Of a DNA stretch of 64,000 bases, positions 17,977 through 26,299 are shown one piece after another. The stretch spans positions 124,001 to 188,000 of the forward strand of contig NZ_SMRS01000003.1 in the NCBI RefSeq assembly GCF_008368715.1, read 5' to 3'. The translations under genes and the position numbers were made by a program. Numbering within the stretch: the stretch's first letter is position 1; every line of letters starts with the position of its first letter. The stretch comes from Nitrincola tapanii. Lineage in GTDB: Bacteria > Pseudomonadota > Gammaproteobacteria > Pseudomonadales > Balneatricaceae. The notes below the pieces were generated by a model that was not told the DNA's origin, did not search any database, and saw only the letters and a list, made by a program, of their open reading frames with translations.

Positions 17977-18755
17977 AATTCTTAATGCAGCTCGGAACCT
18001 GCATCCTTCTTGTCAGTTTGGCGTTGAACCTGAAGGCGCAAACCTTAATAACCAACGTGCCTGTGGTGCAGTTAATTGCGGCTTCCTTGGTAGAGGGTAC
18101 GCAGTTAAAAAGTCATTTTTTACCGCCCGATGCCTTGCCCATGAACCGCATTCCCAATTGGCAGAGTCGTATGGATCCCAGTCAGATACCAGAGGCCGAA
18201 GCGGTGCTGACGATCGAATCGATTCGCAGTGCTTGGTCTCTCTATCCCTGGGTGCGTCAACAACACTTGCGTAGTGTTCCAATTGATATTGCGCAAGAGT
18301 TGGCACCAGGGGGGGCGAGGGTAGTTTTGCAGCCGAATCTGCATGATGAGTATTTTTGGTTGGACTTTAATAACCTAGTGCTCATGCTCAACTTGGCAGC
18401 AAAGGATTTAAAGCGACTATGGCCAGACGAAACACAGATTGAGCGCAACCGTGCTCAACAGATTCGGCAAATTCAAGAGACCCAGTATGCTTTGGAGACA
18501 CTGCTGTTCGAGGCGGGGGTCACGGGTGTGACTCTGGAAGATCCGCGTCTTATGCCCTTTGCGCATACGCTGGGTTTACCTCTGCTCAGTGATTCTTCAC
18601 CTGGATCAATACACTTGACGACACGGTCCCCCGGAGAATCTGCAGGCTGGGTTTGGCAAATCAATCCTCTTCTCCGTGTTGAGGAGGCAGGGCTTCAGGG
18701 CTGGTTGACACACTTGCCCGAGCACTTAAAGCAGAGTTTGCCTCCTGTCCACTAG
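17973..18755 (+). CDS. Second, degenerate TroA/ZnuA-like periplasmic protein
   Basis: A 260-aa exported protein with a signal peptide ending near residue 22 (LKA-QTL). The layout follows cluster A-I metal-binding proteins: an N-terminal LITNVPVVQLIAASL strand-helix, a mid-region NLHDEYFWLDFNNLVLML that matches the NPHxWLDPxN block, and the long connecting helix. The first ligand block DPHxYEP is replaced by ALPMNRIPN, and the third (H-x-AFGY) by VTLEDPRLMPF, so two of the usual ligands are missing. It may hold a different metal complex, act as a partner of the first binding protein, or have lost binding. It is coupled to the permease by an ATGA overlap. Confidence 0.65.
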   Translation: MKFLMQLGTCILLVSLALNLKAQTLITNVPVVQLIAASLVEGTQLKSHFLPPDALPMNRIPNWQSRMDPSQIPEAEAVLTIESIRSAWSLYPWVRQQHLRSVPIDIAQELAPGGARVVLQPNLHDEYFWLDFNNLVLMLNLAAKDLKRLWPDETQIERNRAQQIRQIQETQYALETLLFEAGVTGVTLEDPRLMPFAHTLGLPLLSDSSPGSIHLTTRSPGESAGWVWQINPLLRVEEAGLQGWLTHLPEHLKQSLPPVH

Positions 18756-18860
18756 ATCTGCTTTGGCCCCCTGAGCCTGAGCCGCGTTAAACAACCGAAC
18801 CGCTGAATCTTTAAGTGCTCTTGTGCGACTTGGAGTTCATCGGTTTTTGAGTGATGTGCT

Positions 18861-18880
18861 TGTAAAGTCATGTAAAGTCT
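18861..18880 (+). promoter_or_regulatory. Tandem direct repeat upstream of macAB
   Basis: TGTAAAGTCA and TGTAAAGTCT stand back to back with a 10-bp period, about 70 bp before macA. Direct repeats spaced one helical turn apart are typical of OmpR/PhoB-class response-regulator sites. No named regulator can be assigned. Confidence 0.45.
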
Positions 18881-18912
18881 TGGGATTTTTATTGTTACTC
18901 AGAGGTCAGAGC

Positions 18913-18949
18913 CGGATAATCCGCTAAAGAATGTAGATTGGATAATCCG
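18913..18949. promoter_or_regulatory. Repeated GGATAATCCG motif just before macA
   Basis: GGATAATCCG occurs at 18914-18923 and 18940-18949, 26 bp apart. The first copy extends to the palindrome CGGATAATCCG. The second abuts the macA ATG at 18950. A role as operator, or as control of translation start, is possible but unproven. Confidence 0.4.
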
Positions 18950-20128
18950 ATGAAAAAAATCCTTATAGGTCTTTTCCTTATAGTCCTTGTCACGGCTGGC
19001 GTGTGGATCTACCGCTATTACGCCCCACAGAACTCGACACTTACACAGAATACCGTGAGTGTGATGCGAGGCGATCTGGAGCATCTAGTGACGGCAACGG
19101 GGAAGTTGCAACCAAGAGACTATGTCGAAGTAGGTGCGCAGGTGTCAGGGCAGCTTACACAGATTCATGTCGAAGTGGGGGATGAAGTTGAGCAGGATGA
19201 TCTGCTCGCAGAAATAGATCCAACGGTCTATCTAGCGAGTGTGGATGCCAGTCGTGCGCAGTTGCGCAATCTACAAGCCCAGCTGGAGGATCGACAAGCC
19301 TCTTTGACCTTGGCGCAGTTGCAATATACGCGGCAGCAAAATCTGATCAAAACTCAAGTCACTTCACAAGAAGCTCTCCAAACGGCGGAAGCGAATTTGC
19401 GTTCTGCGCGTGCACAAATCCAAGCCCTCAAAGCCCAAATAGAACAGACGGAATCCTCATTGCGTGCCGATGAAGCCAAGTTGAATTATGCGCGCATTTT
19501 TGCCCCTATGACGGGAACCGTGGTCAGTATTCAAGCTCGCCAGGGACAAACGCTGAACGCGAACCAGCAAGCGCCGGTTATCCTGCAAATTGCCGACCTC
19601 TCTGTGATGACCGTACAGGCACAGGTTTCCGAGGCCGATGTGGGTTTATTAACACCGGGTATGTCGGCTTATTTCACGACCCTCGGTGATCCGCAAAAAC
19701 GCTGGTATGGCGAGCTACGTCGCATCGAACCCACCCCCGTGATAGAGAGTAATGTCGTCTTATATAACGCTTTGTTTGATGTGCCGAATGAAGGCGGACG
19801 TTTATTACCTCAGATGACTGCTCAGGTTTTTTTCATCCGTGCCCAGGCCGAGGATGCCTTAATGTTGCCTTTATCAGCCGTGAGTTTTATCCCTGGATCT
19901 ACTCATCCGCAAGGTCGTCCAGCACGTGTTCGTGTTTTAACAGAGCAGGGAGAAGAGGTGCGTGAAATTCTGACGGGTGTTTCGAATCGCGTGCAAATTC
20001 AAGTCAAAGAAGGCTTACAAGAAGGCGATAAGGTTCTGCTGTCGAATCCTGCGGGGTCGGCAAATCGTACAGCGGCTTCGGCCGGTGCACCGGGAGTGGG
20101 GCCGATGAGCGGTCCTAGAATGAGGTAA
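18950..20128 (+). CDS. macA: MacA-type periplasmic adaptor of a tripartite ABC efflux pump
   Basis: A 392-aa HlyD/MacA-family membrane-fusion protein. It has one N-terminal membrane anchor ([21 protein letters not shown]), a first lipoyl half ([36 protein letters not shown]), a coiled-coil hairpin (~85-170), the second lipoyl half ([15 protein letters not shown] with [12 protein letters not shown]), a beta-barrel and a membrane-proximal domain. The C-terminus is a Gly/Ala/Pro-rich tail. The ATG at 18950 gives the usual anchor; a TTG 12 bp upstream is unlikely. It precedes macB by 5 bp. The outer-membrane TolC partner is not in the window. The substrate is unknown: macrolides, lipopeptides or siderophores are known for the family. 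Confidence 0.88.
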   Translation: MKKILIGLFLIVLVTAGVWIYRYYAPQNSTLTQNTVSVMRGDLEHLVTATGKLQPRDYVEVGAQVSGQLTQIHVEVGDEVEQDDLLAEIDPTVYLASVDASRAQLRNLQAQLEDRQASLTLAQLQYTRQQNLIKTQVTSQEALQTAEANLRSARAQIQALKAQIEQTESSLRADEAKLNYARIFAPMTGTVVSIQARQGQTLNANQQAPVILQIADLSVMTVQAQVSEADVGLLTPGMSAYFTTLGDPQKRWYGELRRIEPTPVIESNVVLYNALFDVPNEGGRLLPQMTAQVFFIRAQAEDALMLPLSAVSFIPGSTHPQGRPARVRVLTEQGEEVREILTGVSNRVQIQVKEGLQEGDKVLLSNPAGSANRTAASAGAPGVGPMSGPRMR

Positions 20129-20133
20129 GCACA

Positions 20134-22083
20134 ATGCAAGCAGAGGCGCTCACTCCAATCATTGAGTTGAAGCAGATCAGTCGTCGTTTTCGTAACGGCG
20201 ATCAAGAGGTGGAGGTCTTAAAACAAGTCGATCTCACCATTATGCCAGGAGAGTTTGTAGCGATCGTGGGCGCTTCAGGTTCCGGTAAATCGACCCTGAT
20301 GAATATTTTAGGCTGCTTAGATCAGCCGAGCTGTGGTGAGTATCTGTTTAACGGCCATCCGGTTTCGGGTTTAAATCCAGATGAGCTCGCGGCTTTGCGT
20401 CGTAGTGCTTTTGGTTTTGTATTTCAAAGCTACAATCTACTCGGTGGCGTCAGCGCTCAGGAAAATGTCGAAATTCCAGCGATTTATGCAGGTGTGCCGA
20501 CACAAGTGCGTGGGCAGCGCTCTCAAGCTTTGCTGACGCGATTAGGCCTGGCAGATCGCTTGCGGCATCGCCCCAATCAGCTCTCTGGTGGGCAGCAACA
20601 ACGTGTTTCTATTGCGCGTGCGTTGATGAATGGTGGTCAAATTATTCTAGCAGACGAGCCGACCGGAGCCTTGGATAGTCAAACCGGCAAAGAGGTGATG
20701 CAGCTGTTTGCTGAATTGGCGGCCGAAGGGCACACCTTAATTTTGATTACGCATGATGCCAAGGTGGCGGCACATGCCGATCGTATTATTGAAATTAGCG
20801 ATGGCGAGATCCTCTCGGATCCAGGACCTTCCATGCGCCCATCGCGTTTACCGGGAACGGATATTCGACATGCCGATCATGTATACCCCGGCACGGCCTT
20901 CCGACATTTTATGGAAGCACTGAAAATGTCATTAACGGCTTTGCACACGAATTTGTTCCGCACAGCTCTAACCCTCTTGGGTATCGTGATCGGTGTTGCT
21001 TCCGTCATTACCATGTTGGCGATTGGTGATGGGGCACGTCAAGCAGTGGTTGAGCGTATCAGTTCTATGGGTTCCAACATGCTTTTGGTCAGACCCGGCG
21101 CGCCGAATCAGCGCGGTTGGGGGGCGACTTCGCTGACACTGGAGGACCTGGCTGCCGTGAATCAGTTGGAAGGAATCGCGGCCGCCATTCCTGAGCAGAG
21201 TGGTTCGATAACCCTGCGTGCTGGACAGCGGGATCATCAAACAGAAGCAACCGCGACCTCAGCTGATTTCCCTCAGGTACGTAACTGGCCTCTGGCCAGC
21301 GGAACTTTTTTTACGCCTGAAGATGAGCAAAGTTATGCCGCAGTGGCGGTGATCGGACAAACGGCAGCCAAAGCGCTCTTCCCAGATTCAGACCCCTTAG
21401 GGCAGTATGTCATGGTGAATAACATTATGTTCCAAGTGATTGGTGTCATGTCGCCGCGAGGGGCTTCACCTTTTGGACGGGATGAAGATGATGTGCTGAT
21501 TGTTCCTTTTCAAACCGGCGCATTACGACTCTTCGGACAAACGCATTTGCGCAGTATGTCGATTTCAGTTCTTGAGTTGAAAGACATTGATCGTGTTCAA
21601 GAGGAGGTGCATCAACTGCTCCTCACTCGCCACGGACTTGAGGATTTTCAGATTCGTAACATGGCTTCTTTGATTGAGTCGGTGTCTGCAACACAAAATA
21701 CGATGACGTTGTTGTTGGGTTCAATCGCCGCGATTTCGCTCTTAGTCGGCGGTATAGGGGTCATGAATATTATGCTGGTATCCGTGACTGAGCGCACACG
21801 TGAAATCGGTGTGCGAATGGCAACGGGAGCGCGTATGGGCCATATCATGCAACAATTTTTGACTGAGGCGGTATTGGTGTCGGCTCTCGGAGGATTGTTG
21901 GGTGTTGCTATTGGTCTGGCCGTGACAACTTTGGTTGGTAACCTAGGGACCCCTGTTTTAGTGACTTGGATGCCGGTCATCTTGGCCTTTAGTTGTGCTT
22001 TTCTGACCGGACTTATTTTCGGGTATTTACCGGCGCGTAAAGCGGCTAAGCTCGATCCAGTTGTTGCTTTGGCGACTGAGTGA
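20134..22083 (+). CDS. macB: MacB-type ABC efflux ATPase/permease
   Basis: A 649-aa fused ATPase-permease. The N-terminal ATPase has Walker [10 protein letters not shown], signature [15 protein letters not shown], Walker [12 protein letters not shown] and the switch His in ITHD. A first membrane helix follows near residue 280 ([16 protein letters not shown]), then the large periplasmic MacB domain, and an FtsX-like C-terminus with three helices ([36 protein letters not shown], then [19 protein letters not shown]). The length and order are those of MacB. It acts with MacA next door as a mechanotransmission pump. Its stop lies 2 bp from the end of the convergent tonB gene, without a terminator between. 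Confidence 0.92.
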   Translation: MQAEALTPIIELKQISRRFRNGDQEVEVLKQVDLTIMPGEFVAIVGASGSGKSTLMNILGCLDQPSCGEYLFNGHPVSGLNPDELAALRRSAFGFVFQSYNLLGGVSAQENVEIPAIYAGVPTQVRGQRSQALLTRLGLADRLRHRPNQLSGGQQQRVSIARALMNGGQIILADEPTGALDSQTGKEVMQLFAELAAEGHTLILITHDAKVAAHADRIIEISDGEILSDPGPSMRPSRLPGTDIRHADHVYPGTAFRHFMEALKMSLTALHTNLFRTALTLLGIVIGVASVITMLAIGDGARQAVVERISSMGSNMLLVRPGAPNQRGWGATSLTLEDLAAVNQLEGIAAAIPEQSGSITLRAGQRDHQTEATATSADFPQVRNWPLASGTFFTPEDEQSYAAVAVIGQTAAKALFPDSDPLGQYVMVNNIMFQVIGVMSPRGASPFGRDEDDVLIVPFQTGALRLFGQTHLRSMSISVLELKDIDRVQEEVHQLLLTRHGLEDFQIRNMASLIESVSATQNTMTLLLGSIAAISLLVGGIGVMNIMLVSVTERTREIGVRMATGARMGHIMQQFLTEAVLVSALGGLLGVAIGLAVTTLVGNLGTPVLVTWMPVILAFSCAFLTGLIFGYLPARKAAKLDPVVALATE

Positions 22084-22085
22084 GA

Positions 22086-22931
22086 TTAACGCTCACTCAG
22101 ATTAAAGGTGACAGGTAGAGTGATGACCAGCTGTGAGTCTTGAATGCTAGCTGGAAAAGCGGGTAAGGGCATGGCTCGGGTGAGCATCTCTAAAACTTCT
22201 TTATCGAGCATGGCATGGCCGCTGCTCTTTACAATTTGTGATTGTATCACTTGACCCTGTGCATTCAGGGTGAATTTAACTTCTGCTGTACCCTGACGCT
22301 GTTGACGTCTCGCGGCCATTGGGTAGCGCTTATGGCGCGCTAAATGTTGTTGCAGCTGAGCAAAATAATTGGCTTTTTCGGCAGGATTTCCTCCGCTGTC
22401 CTGGGCTGTTTGTGAAGCGGTATGCGCGGCACCGGCAGCGCCTTGACGCGAGCGAGCTGTGGGTTGAGAGGTGCTCTGCTGCGTTTCAGTATTAGAGGTT
22501 TGAGGGCTGGGTGTGGCTTGAGGCGGCGAGGCTTCAGGCTTAGGTCGTGGCTTGGGCTCAGGTTGAGTCGGCTCAGGCTTGGGTAAAGGCTTAGGCTCAG
22601 GCTTAGGGGTGGGTTTAGGTTCTGGCTTAGGTAAAGGCTCGGGCTGAGGGATCGGCTCAGGTAGCGGTTGAGGTGAGATCTCTTCTACAGCTTCTTGTAG
22701 CGATGCCTCTGCATGGGCGGGTGATTCATCCTGTGTTTCAGTGTGATCGGTGGATGCTGAGGGCGTGCCCGCTGACGCAAGACTAACCGTCACCCCAATA
22801 AAGCCGGCATCCAAAGCATCTGCGGACTGTATCGGCGCACTGGGCTTAAAAAATACGATCCAGGCTAGCGCTAAATGTAAGATTAGGGCGAGCAGCAAAG
22901 CGAGTATAAATTTTGGAGTGCTAAGTTTCAT
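22086..22931 (-). CDS. tonB: TonB-family energy transducer
   Basis: A 281-aa protein with an N-terminal signal-anchor helix (FILALLLALILHLALAWIVFF, containing the conserved His), a long Pro/Glu/Lys-rich periplasmic linker of PEPKP-type repeats (~90-135), a Gln/Ser/Thr-rich section, and a C-terminal TonB domain (YPMAARRQQRQGTAEVKF, VKSSGHAMLDKEVLEML). It would carry proton-motive energy from ExbB/ExbD to outer-membrane receptors such as the one at 10.4-12.6 kb. It is the last gene of the minus-strand exbB-exbD-exbD-tonB group, 55 bp after exbD. The start at 22931 gives the standard anchor. Confidence 0.9.
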   Translation of the reverse strand: MKLSTPKFILALLLALILHLALAWIVFFKPSAPIQSADALDAGFIGVTVSLASAGTPSASTDHTETQDESPAHAEASLQEAVEEISPQPLPEPIPQPEPLPKPEPKPTPKPEPKPLPKPEPTQPEPKPRPKPEASPPQATPSPQTSNTETQQSTSQPTARSRQGAAGAAHTASQTAQDSGGNPAEKANYFAQLQQHLARHKRYPMAARRQQRQGTAEVKFTLNAQGQVIQSQIVKSSGHAMLDKEVLEMLTRAMPLPAFPASIQDSQLVITLPVTFNLSER

Positions 22932-22986
22932 GCGAACAGGGTGCCTTAATTATAGAGCGACTTGCTGAAAGTAAAGAACGCCTTAG

Positions 22987-23415
22987 TTAAAGAGCGCCTT
23001 GGCGCGTCATAAGTTGAATGTCGCTGAGGGGGGTAGACCGCAAAGCCTGCAGGACGGGGCGTAATTGAGCGGTGGTGACCTGCTCATCAATTTTCAGAGA
23101 AAAGGTGATGCTAGGTGCATTGGCTTCATAAGGCAGTGGATCAAGTGCGTGAGTAACCATCTCTGCGAGTGCTTCCAGCTGAATCAATTGTCCTTGAAAA
23201 GCGAGCTCACCCTCTGAGTTCATCAGCAATTCAAGATCAGTCGTTTCCATTGGCCGCGGGCTCATCGCTTCTGGAGGGGTGACTTTAAATAGATCGGACG
23301 CCATGATTTGTCCGGCAAGCATAAAAAAGATCAGCATCAAAAAGACAACATTAATCAAAGGAATTAAATTGTCTTCGCTGTTGGAGCGTGAGGGCTTGGG
23401 AGACATAAACGCCAT
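22987..23415 (-). CDS. ExbD-family protein with Asn in place of the membrane Asp
   Basis: A 142-aa ExbD/TolR-family protein with one N-terminal membrane helix (LIPLINVVFLMLIFFMLAG) and a periplasmic C-terminal domain. In ExbD the helix carries an essential Asp (PFIDV in E. coli, needed for proton flow). Here the equivalent residue is Asn22. The other exbD directly upstream keeps the Asp, so the pair may form a mixed complex with only one proton-bearing subunit type. It lies 16 bp after that gene and 55 bp before tonB in the same minus-strand operon. The family assignment is firm; the consequence of the substitution is inference. Confidence 0.85.
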   Translation of the reverse strand: MAFMSPKPSRSNSEDNLIPLINVVFLMLIFFMLAGQIMASDLFKVTPPEAMSPRPMETTDLELLMNSEGELAFQGQLIQLEALAEMVTHALDPLPYEANAPSITFSLKIDEQVTTAQLRPVLQALRSTPLSDIQLMTRQGAL

Positions 23416-23431
23416 AGGTTCACTTCATCTC

Positions 23432-23827
23432 TCAGTCGGTATTGAGTGTTATCTGCGCAATGCCATGCTGTTTCAAAGCATCCATCAGATAAATGATCTG
23501 CTGAATGGCGTTGTCGTCATGGGGTTGCAGTATCACGTGTTGAATAGAGTCTTGCTGCAAGCGCTCGATCAGTGCTGGAAGTTGATCAAGGGTATAGGCT
23601 TGATCCTGAAATAAGGCCTCACCTGTGGCACTCGTGTTGAGTCGAACGACCTTATCTTCTTGCTGAATTGAAGAGGTCGAGGCTTGTGCCACGTTGAGTT
23701 CCATATTACGCCACTTAATAAAGCTAGACGTTAGCATGAAGAACAACAGCAAAATGAAAACCACATCGATAAGCGGTGTTAAGCTGATCAAGTTGCGACG
23801 TCTTGGACGCGATAAATTAAGCTGCAT
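23432..23827 (-). CDS. exbD: ExbD biopolymer transport protein
   Basis: A 131-aa protein from the ATG at 23827 (MQLNLSRPRRRN). The single membrane helix is TPLIDVVFILLLFFMLTS with the conserved Asp21, the proton-responsive residue of ExbD. The periplasmic part contains VRLNTSATGEALFQDQAYTLDQLPALI, typical of the ExbD/TolR domain. In-frame ATGs further upstream (23839, 23878) lie deep in exbB and are less likely. The start overlaps the end of exbB by 11 bp, indicating coupled translation. It forms the stator complex with ExbB to drive TonB. Confidence 0.88.
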   Translation of the reverse strand: MQLNLSRPRRRNLISLTPLIDVVFILLLFFMLTSSFIKWRNMELNVAQASTSSIQQEDKVVRLNTSATGEALFQDQAYTLDQLPALIERLQQDSIQHVILQPHDDNAIQQIIYLMDALKQHGIAQITLNTD

Positions 23828-24698
23828 GAACGCTGCCATCTGTCGTTTGCCAAGTCTCTTGAGCCAGATTGTTTTCACCTGGGATTTGCAAGCAGTGACC
23901 CGTAAAAACGGACGTTAGAGTGACTTCCATAGCATGAGCGATACGTTCAGTTTTGCGCTCAAGAACACTGTGGGCTAAAACCACAGGAATCGCGACGATC
24001 AGACCTGCCGCCGTCGTTAGAAGCGCTTGCCAGATGCCTCCGGATAAAACACTTGGATCGACTTGGTTACCCGCCATTTCCATTTGTTGGAAAGCGAGAA
24101 TCATACCCATCACGGTGCCTAAAAGTCCGAGTAGGGGGCTGAGGCCTCCAATCACCTCTAGTGGGCGTAGAAAACTGCGTAAACTTTCCATCTCAATACT
24201 GGCTAAGCGTCCTAGTTCTTCACGCAGATAGGGTTGATCTCCATGTGAACCTGAGCCCTTCATAGCAGCATGCAGTAAAACCGGAAGTGGTTGGCTTGAA
24301 GACTCTAAATGCTGCAGTGCTGCTTTTTTCTCACCGCAGTGCCAAAGCGCCAGCGCCTTGTTGACGCGCTGCTGGGCGCCGAGCGTCGCACGATTGAGCT
24401 GCCAGAATTTTAACAAGATGAGGGTTAAGGCGAAGACAGAAAATACGCATAGAATCCAGACCACGGGGCCGCCGACCTGAAGCAGGTCAATCATGCGTTC
24501 TGTCGGAGAAGATGAGGCGATACCTGCAGCCATTTCGGATACTATTTCTGGCTCAGTGAGAAGACCGCCATCGAGTGTGGGATTAGCTTGAGTGGATTCA
24601 AGGGTTGTGGTGTTTTCGAGAAGCGAATGAGTAGTCGTCTGAACTTGCGGCTCGTTTTGAAGAGTTGTTTGCTGAGATTCAGTGATCGAGTCAGTCAT
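23817..24698 (-). CDS. exbB: ExbB (MotA/TolQ/ExbB proton channel family)
   Basis: A 293-aa inner-membrane protein. An unusually long, Thr/Glu-rich N-terminal stretch (~75 residues) precedes the first helix (VVWILCVFSVFALTLILLKFW). The second and third helices and signature follow: VIGGLSPLLGLLGTVMGMILAF, then GIWQALLTTAAGLIVAIPVVLAHSVLERKTERIAHAMEVTL. These are the conserved pore-forming segments of MotA/TolQ/ExbB proteins. It is the first gene of the minus-strand exbB-exbD-exbD-tonB group and has a Fur box ~36 bp upstream. Iron-repressed expression is therefore likely. Confidence 0.9.
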   Translation of the reverse strand: MTDSITESQQTTLQNEPQVQTTTHSLLENTTTLESTQANPTLDGGLLTEPEIVSEMAAGIASSSPTERMIDLLQVGGPVVWILCVFSVFALTLILLKFWQLNRATLGAQQRVNKALALWHCGEKKAALQHLESSSQPLPVLLHAAMKGSGSHGDQPYLREELGRLASIEMESLRSFLRPLEVIGGLSPLLGLLGTVMGMILAFQQMEMAGNQVDPSVLSGGIWQALLTTAAGLIVAIPVVLAHSVLERKTERIAHAMEVTLTSVFTGHCLQIPGENNLAQETWQTTDGSVHAA

Positions 24699-24733
24699 CG
24701 TCTTGCCTCGGGATTAAATAAATATTTTTTAAA

Positions 24734-24748
24734 TGATAAATATTATCA
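24734..24748. promoter_or_regulatory. Fur box upstream of exbB
   Basis: TGATAAATATTATCA matches the 7-1-7 Fur palindrome TGATAATnATTATCA with a single mismatch. It lies ~36 bp before the exbB start on the minus strand, in an AT-rich stretch that could hold the promoter. Confidence 0.75.
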
Positions 24749-24866
24749 ATACTTTTATCAACCAGGAAATTTAGATAAATACAAACTCAGCCTAGAAAAG
24801 TTTGGTCTCTTCGACTAGGGGTCAAAAGTTGTAAAGACGGGCGACTAAAGCAGGTTGAAGGGGAGT

Positions 24867-24890
24867 CCCCGCTTCAGTTAAGAAGCGGGG
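24867..24890 (-). terminator. Strong stem-loop between folD and the exbB group
   Basis: A perfect 9-bp stem CCCCGCTTC/GAAGCGGGG with a 6-nt loop lies 10 bp after the folD stop. No T-run follows on the minus strand, so it may terminate weakly or act as an mRNA 3' end. Confidence 0.45.
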
Positions 24891-24900
24891 TAAAGGTAAA

Positions 24901-25755
24901 TTAGGCTTCTATGCGATCAGCAGCGGCCAAGGTATTTTCCATCAAGCAGGCAACCGTCATGGGTCCTACACCACCCGGGACGGGTGTAATCCAGCTGGCG
25001 CGTTCAGCGGCGGAGCTATATTCAATATCTCCTACGACCCGGCCATCTTCTAAACGATTGATGCCCACATCGATGACAACAGCGCCGGGTTTGATCCATT
25101 CTCCTTTAACCAAGCCGGGTTTGCCAACACCGACAACTAGAATGTCCGCACGTTTAACGTGTGCGGCAAGGTCTTGAGTAAAGCGATGTGTAGTCGTGGT
25201 GGTACAGCCTGCGAGCAGTAACTCTAATGTCATCGGACGACCGACGATATTCGATGCGCCGACAATCACGGCCTCAGCCCCTTTAAGTTCAATGCCGGTC
25301 GATTTCAGCAGAGTCATAATGCCTTTAGGGGTGCAGGGACGCAGCATCGGCATGCGTTGAGCGAGGCGCCCAAGATTAAAGGCATGAAAACCATCCACAT
25401 CTTTATCAGGGCGGATGCGTTCAATAATTTGAGTGGTATCTAAATGAGCGGGCAGGGGGAGTTGTACTAAAATGCCGTCGACTTCTGGGTTTTGATTTAA
25501 GCGATCAATCAGGGCAAGCAGTTCGTCTTGGGTGGCGTCTTTACCAAGATTGTAGTCAAGGGAGGTAATGCCTACGTCTTGGCAAGCTTGTTTTTTGTTG
25601 CGGACATAAATGTGGGAAGCAGGATCTTCACCGACCAGGACAACCGCCAAGCAGGGCGCAGTCTTGCCCTCTTGTAGACGTTGTGAAACGGAAGCCTTGA
25701 CAGCTTCGCGCACCTGTAAGGCAATCTGTTTGCCATCAATAATTTGAGCGCTCAT
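24901..25755 (-). CDS. folD: Bifunctional methylenetetrahydrofolate dehydrogenase/cyclohydrolase
   Basis: A 284-aa cytoplasmic enzyme interconverting 5,10-methylene-, methenyl- and 10-formyl-tetrahydrofolate with NADP. Family blocks include [17 protein letters not shown] (with the catalytic Lys of the YVxxK motif), [15 protein letters not shown], the signature [11 protein letters not shown], and [10 protein letters not shown] for NADP. The C-terminal [15 protein letters not shown] is typical. The length is normal. It lies between the exbB group and the tRNA cluster and points away from the tRNAs. The start at 25755 is the standard N-terminus ([12 protein letters not shown]). Confidence 0.96.
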   Translation of the reverse strand: MSAQIIDGKQIALQVREAVKASVSQRLQEGKTAPCLAVVLVGEDPASHIYVRNKKQACQDVGITSLDYNLGKDATQDELLALIDRLNQNPEVDGILVQLPLPAHLDTTQIIERIRPDKDVDGFHAFNLGRLAQRMPMLRPCTPKGIMTLLKSTGIELKGAEAVIVGASNIVGRPMTLELLLAGCTTTTTHRFTQDLAAHVKRADILVVGVGKPGLVKGEWIKPGAVVIDVGINRLEDGRVVGDIEYSSAAERASWITPVPGGVGPMTVACLMENTLAAADRIEA

Positions 25756-25912
25756 GTGTGCAGAATTTTCCCGGAGATCATTTGTAGAATATCGCTATTT
25801 TCGCACACTTACTCCTGCCCATAAATAGACCTTAGGTGCTCCTTCGTGCCTGCTGGGTTTGAAGGACGGACGTCAGGCGGTTGTTTTCGAACAAAAATAT
25901 TGAGGAAAGGGC

Positions 25913-25941
25913 TTGACGCTCGAAAGTCTCTCCCTTAGGAT
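25913..25941 (+). promoter_or_regulatory. Sigma-70 promoter of the tRNA cluster
   Basis: TTGACG at 25913-25918 and TAGGAT at 25936-25941 are separated by exactly 17 bp, and no gene intervenes before tRNA-Arg at 25997. This is the only good promoter seen ahead of the four tRNAs. Confidence 0.75.
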
Positions 25942-25996
25942 ACGCACCACTTCAGACGGCCGGTACAGGTCTGATGCCTGAAGCAACCAGCGCTAG

Positions 25997-26073
25997 GCGC
26001 TCGTAGCTCAATCGGATAGAGCAACGGCCTTCTAAGCCGTAGGTTGCAGGTTCGATTCCTGCCGGGCGCGCCA
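25997..26073 (+). tRNA. tRNA-Arg (anticodon TCT)
   Basis: A 77-nt cloverleaf. The acceptor stem GCGCTCG pairs with CGGGCGC, the anticodon loop is CTTCTAA (anticodon TCT, reading AGA), the T-loop is TTCGATT, and CCA is encoded. Confidence 0.96.
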
Positions 26074-26110
26074 TCTTGGCAAGTTGTTTGAAGTGAATAA
26101 GAGTGCTATG

Positions 26111-26186
26111 GTGGGCGTAGCTCAGTTGGCAGAGCTCCGGATTGTGATTCCGGCGGTCGTGGGTTCAAGCCCCATCGTCCACCCCA
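26111..26186 (+). tRNA. tRNA-His (anticodon GTG), copy 1
   Basis: A 76-nt tRNA with acceptor stem GTGGGCG/CGTCCAC, anticodon loop TTGTGAT and encoded CCA. The G at 26110 is the G-1 that pairs with C73, a histidine tRNA hallmark. Confidence 0.96.
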
Positions 26187-26198
26187 AACTCTGATTCT

Positions 26199-26283
26199 GC
26201 GGAAGTGGTGAAATTGGTATACACGCCGGATTTAGGTTCCGGTGCCGCAAGGCGTGAGAGTTCGAGTCTCTCCTTCCGCACCA
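26199..26283 (+). tRNA. tRNA-Leu (anticodon TAG)
   Basis: An 85-nt class II tRNA with a long variable arm (GTGCCGCAAGGCGT region). The anticodon loop is TTTAGGT (TAG, reading CTA), the acceptor stem begins GCGGAAG, and CCA is encoded. Confidence 0.96.
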
Positions 26284-26299
26284 ATTTGAAAATGCTATG

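Noticed and set aside
22560-22690. CRISPR-like or tandem repeat DNA
   Set aside because: The repeated pattern encodes the Pro-Glu-Lys linker of TonB; there are no spacers and no cas genes.
9711-24900. Mobile island or prophage between cysS and folD
   Set aside because: No integrase, transposase, direct-repeat ends or phage genes were seen; tRNA genes lie beyond folD and show no duplicated 3' end at the other boundary.
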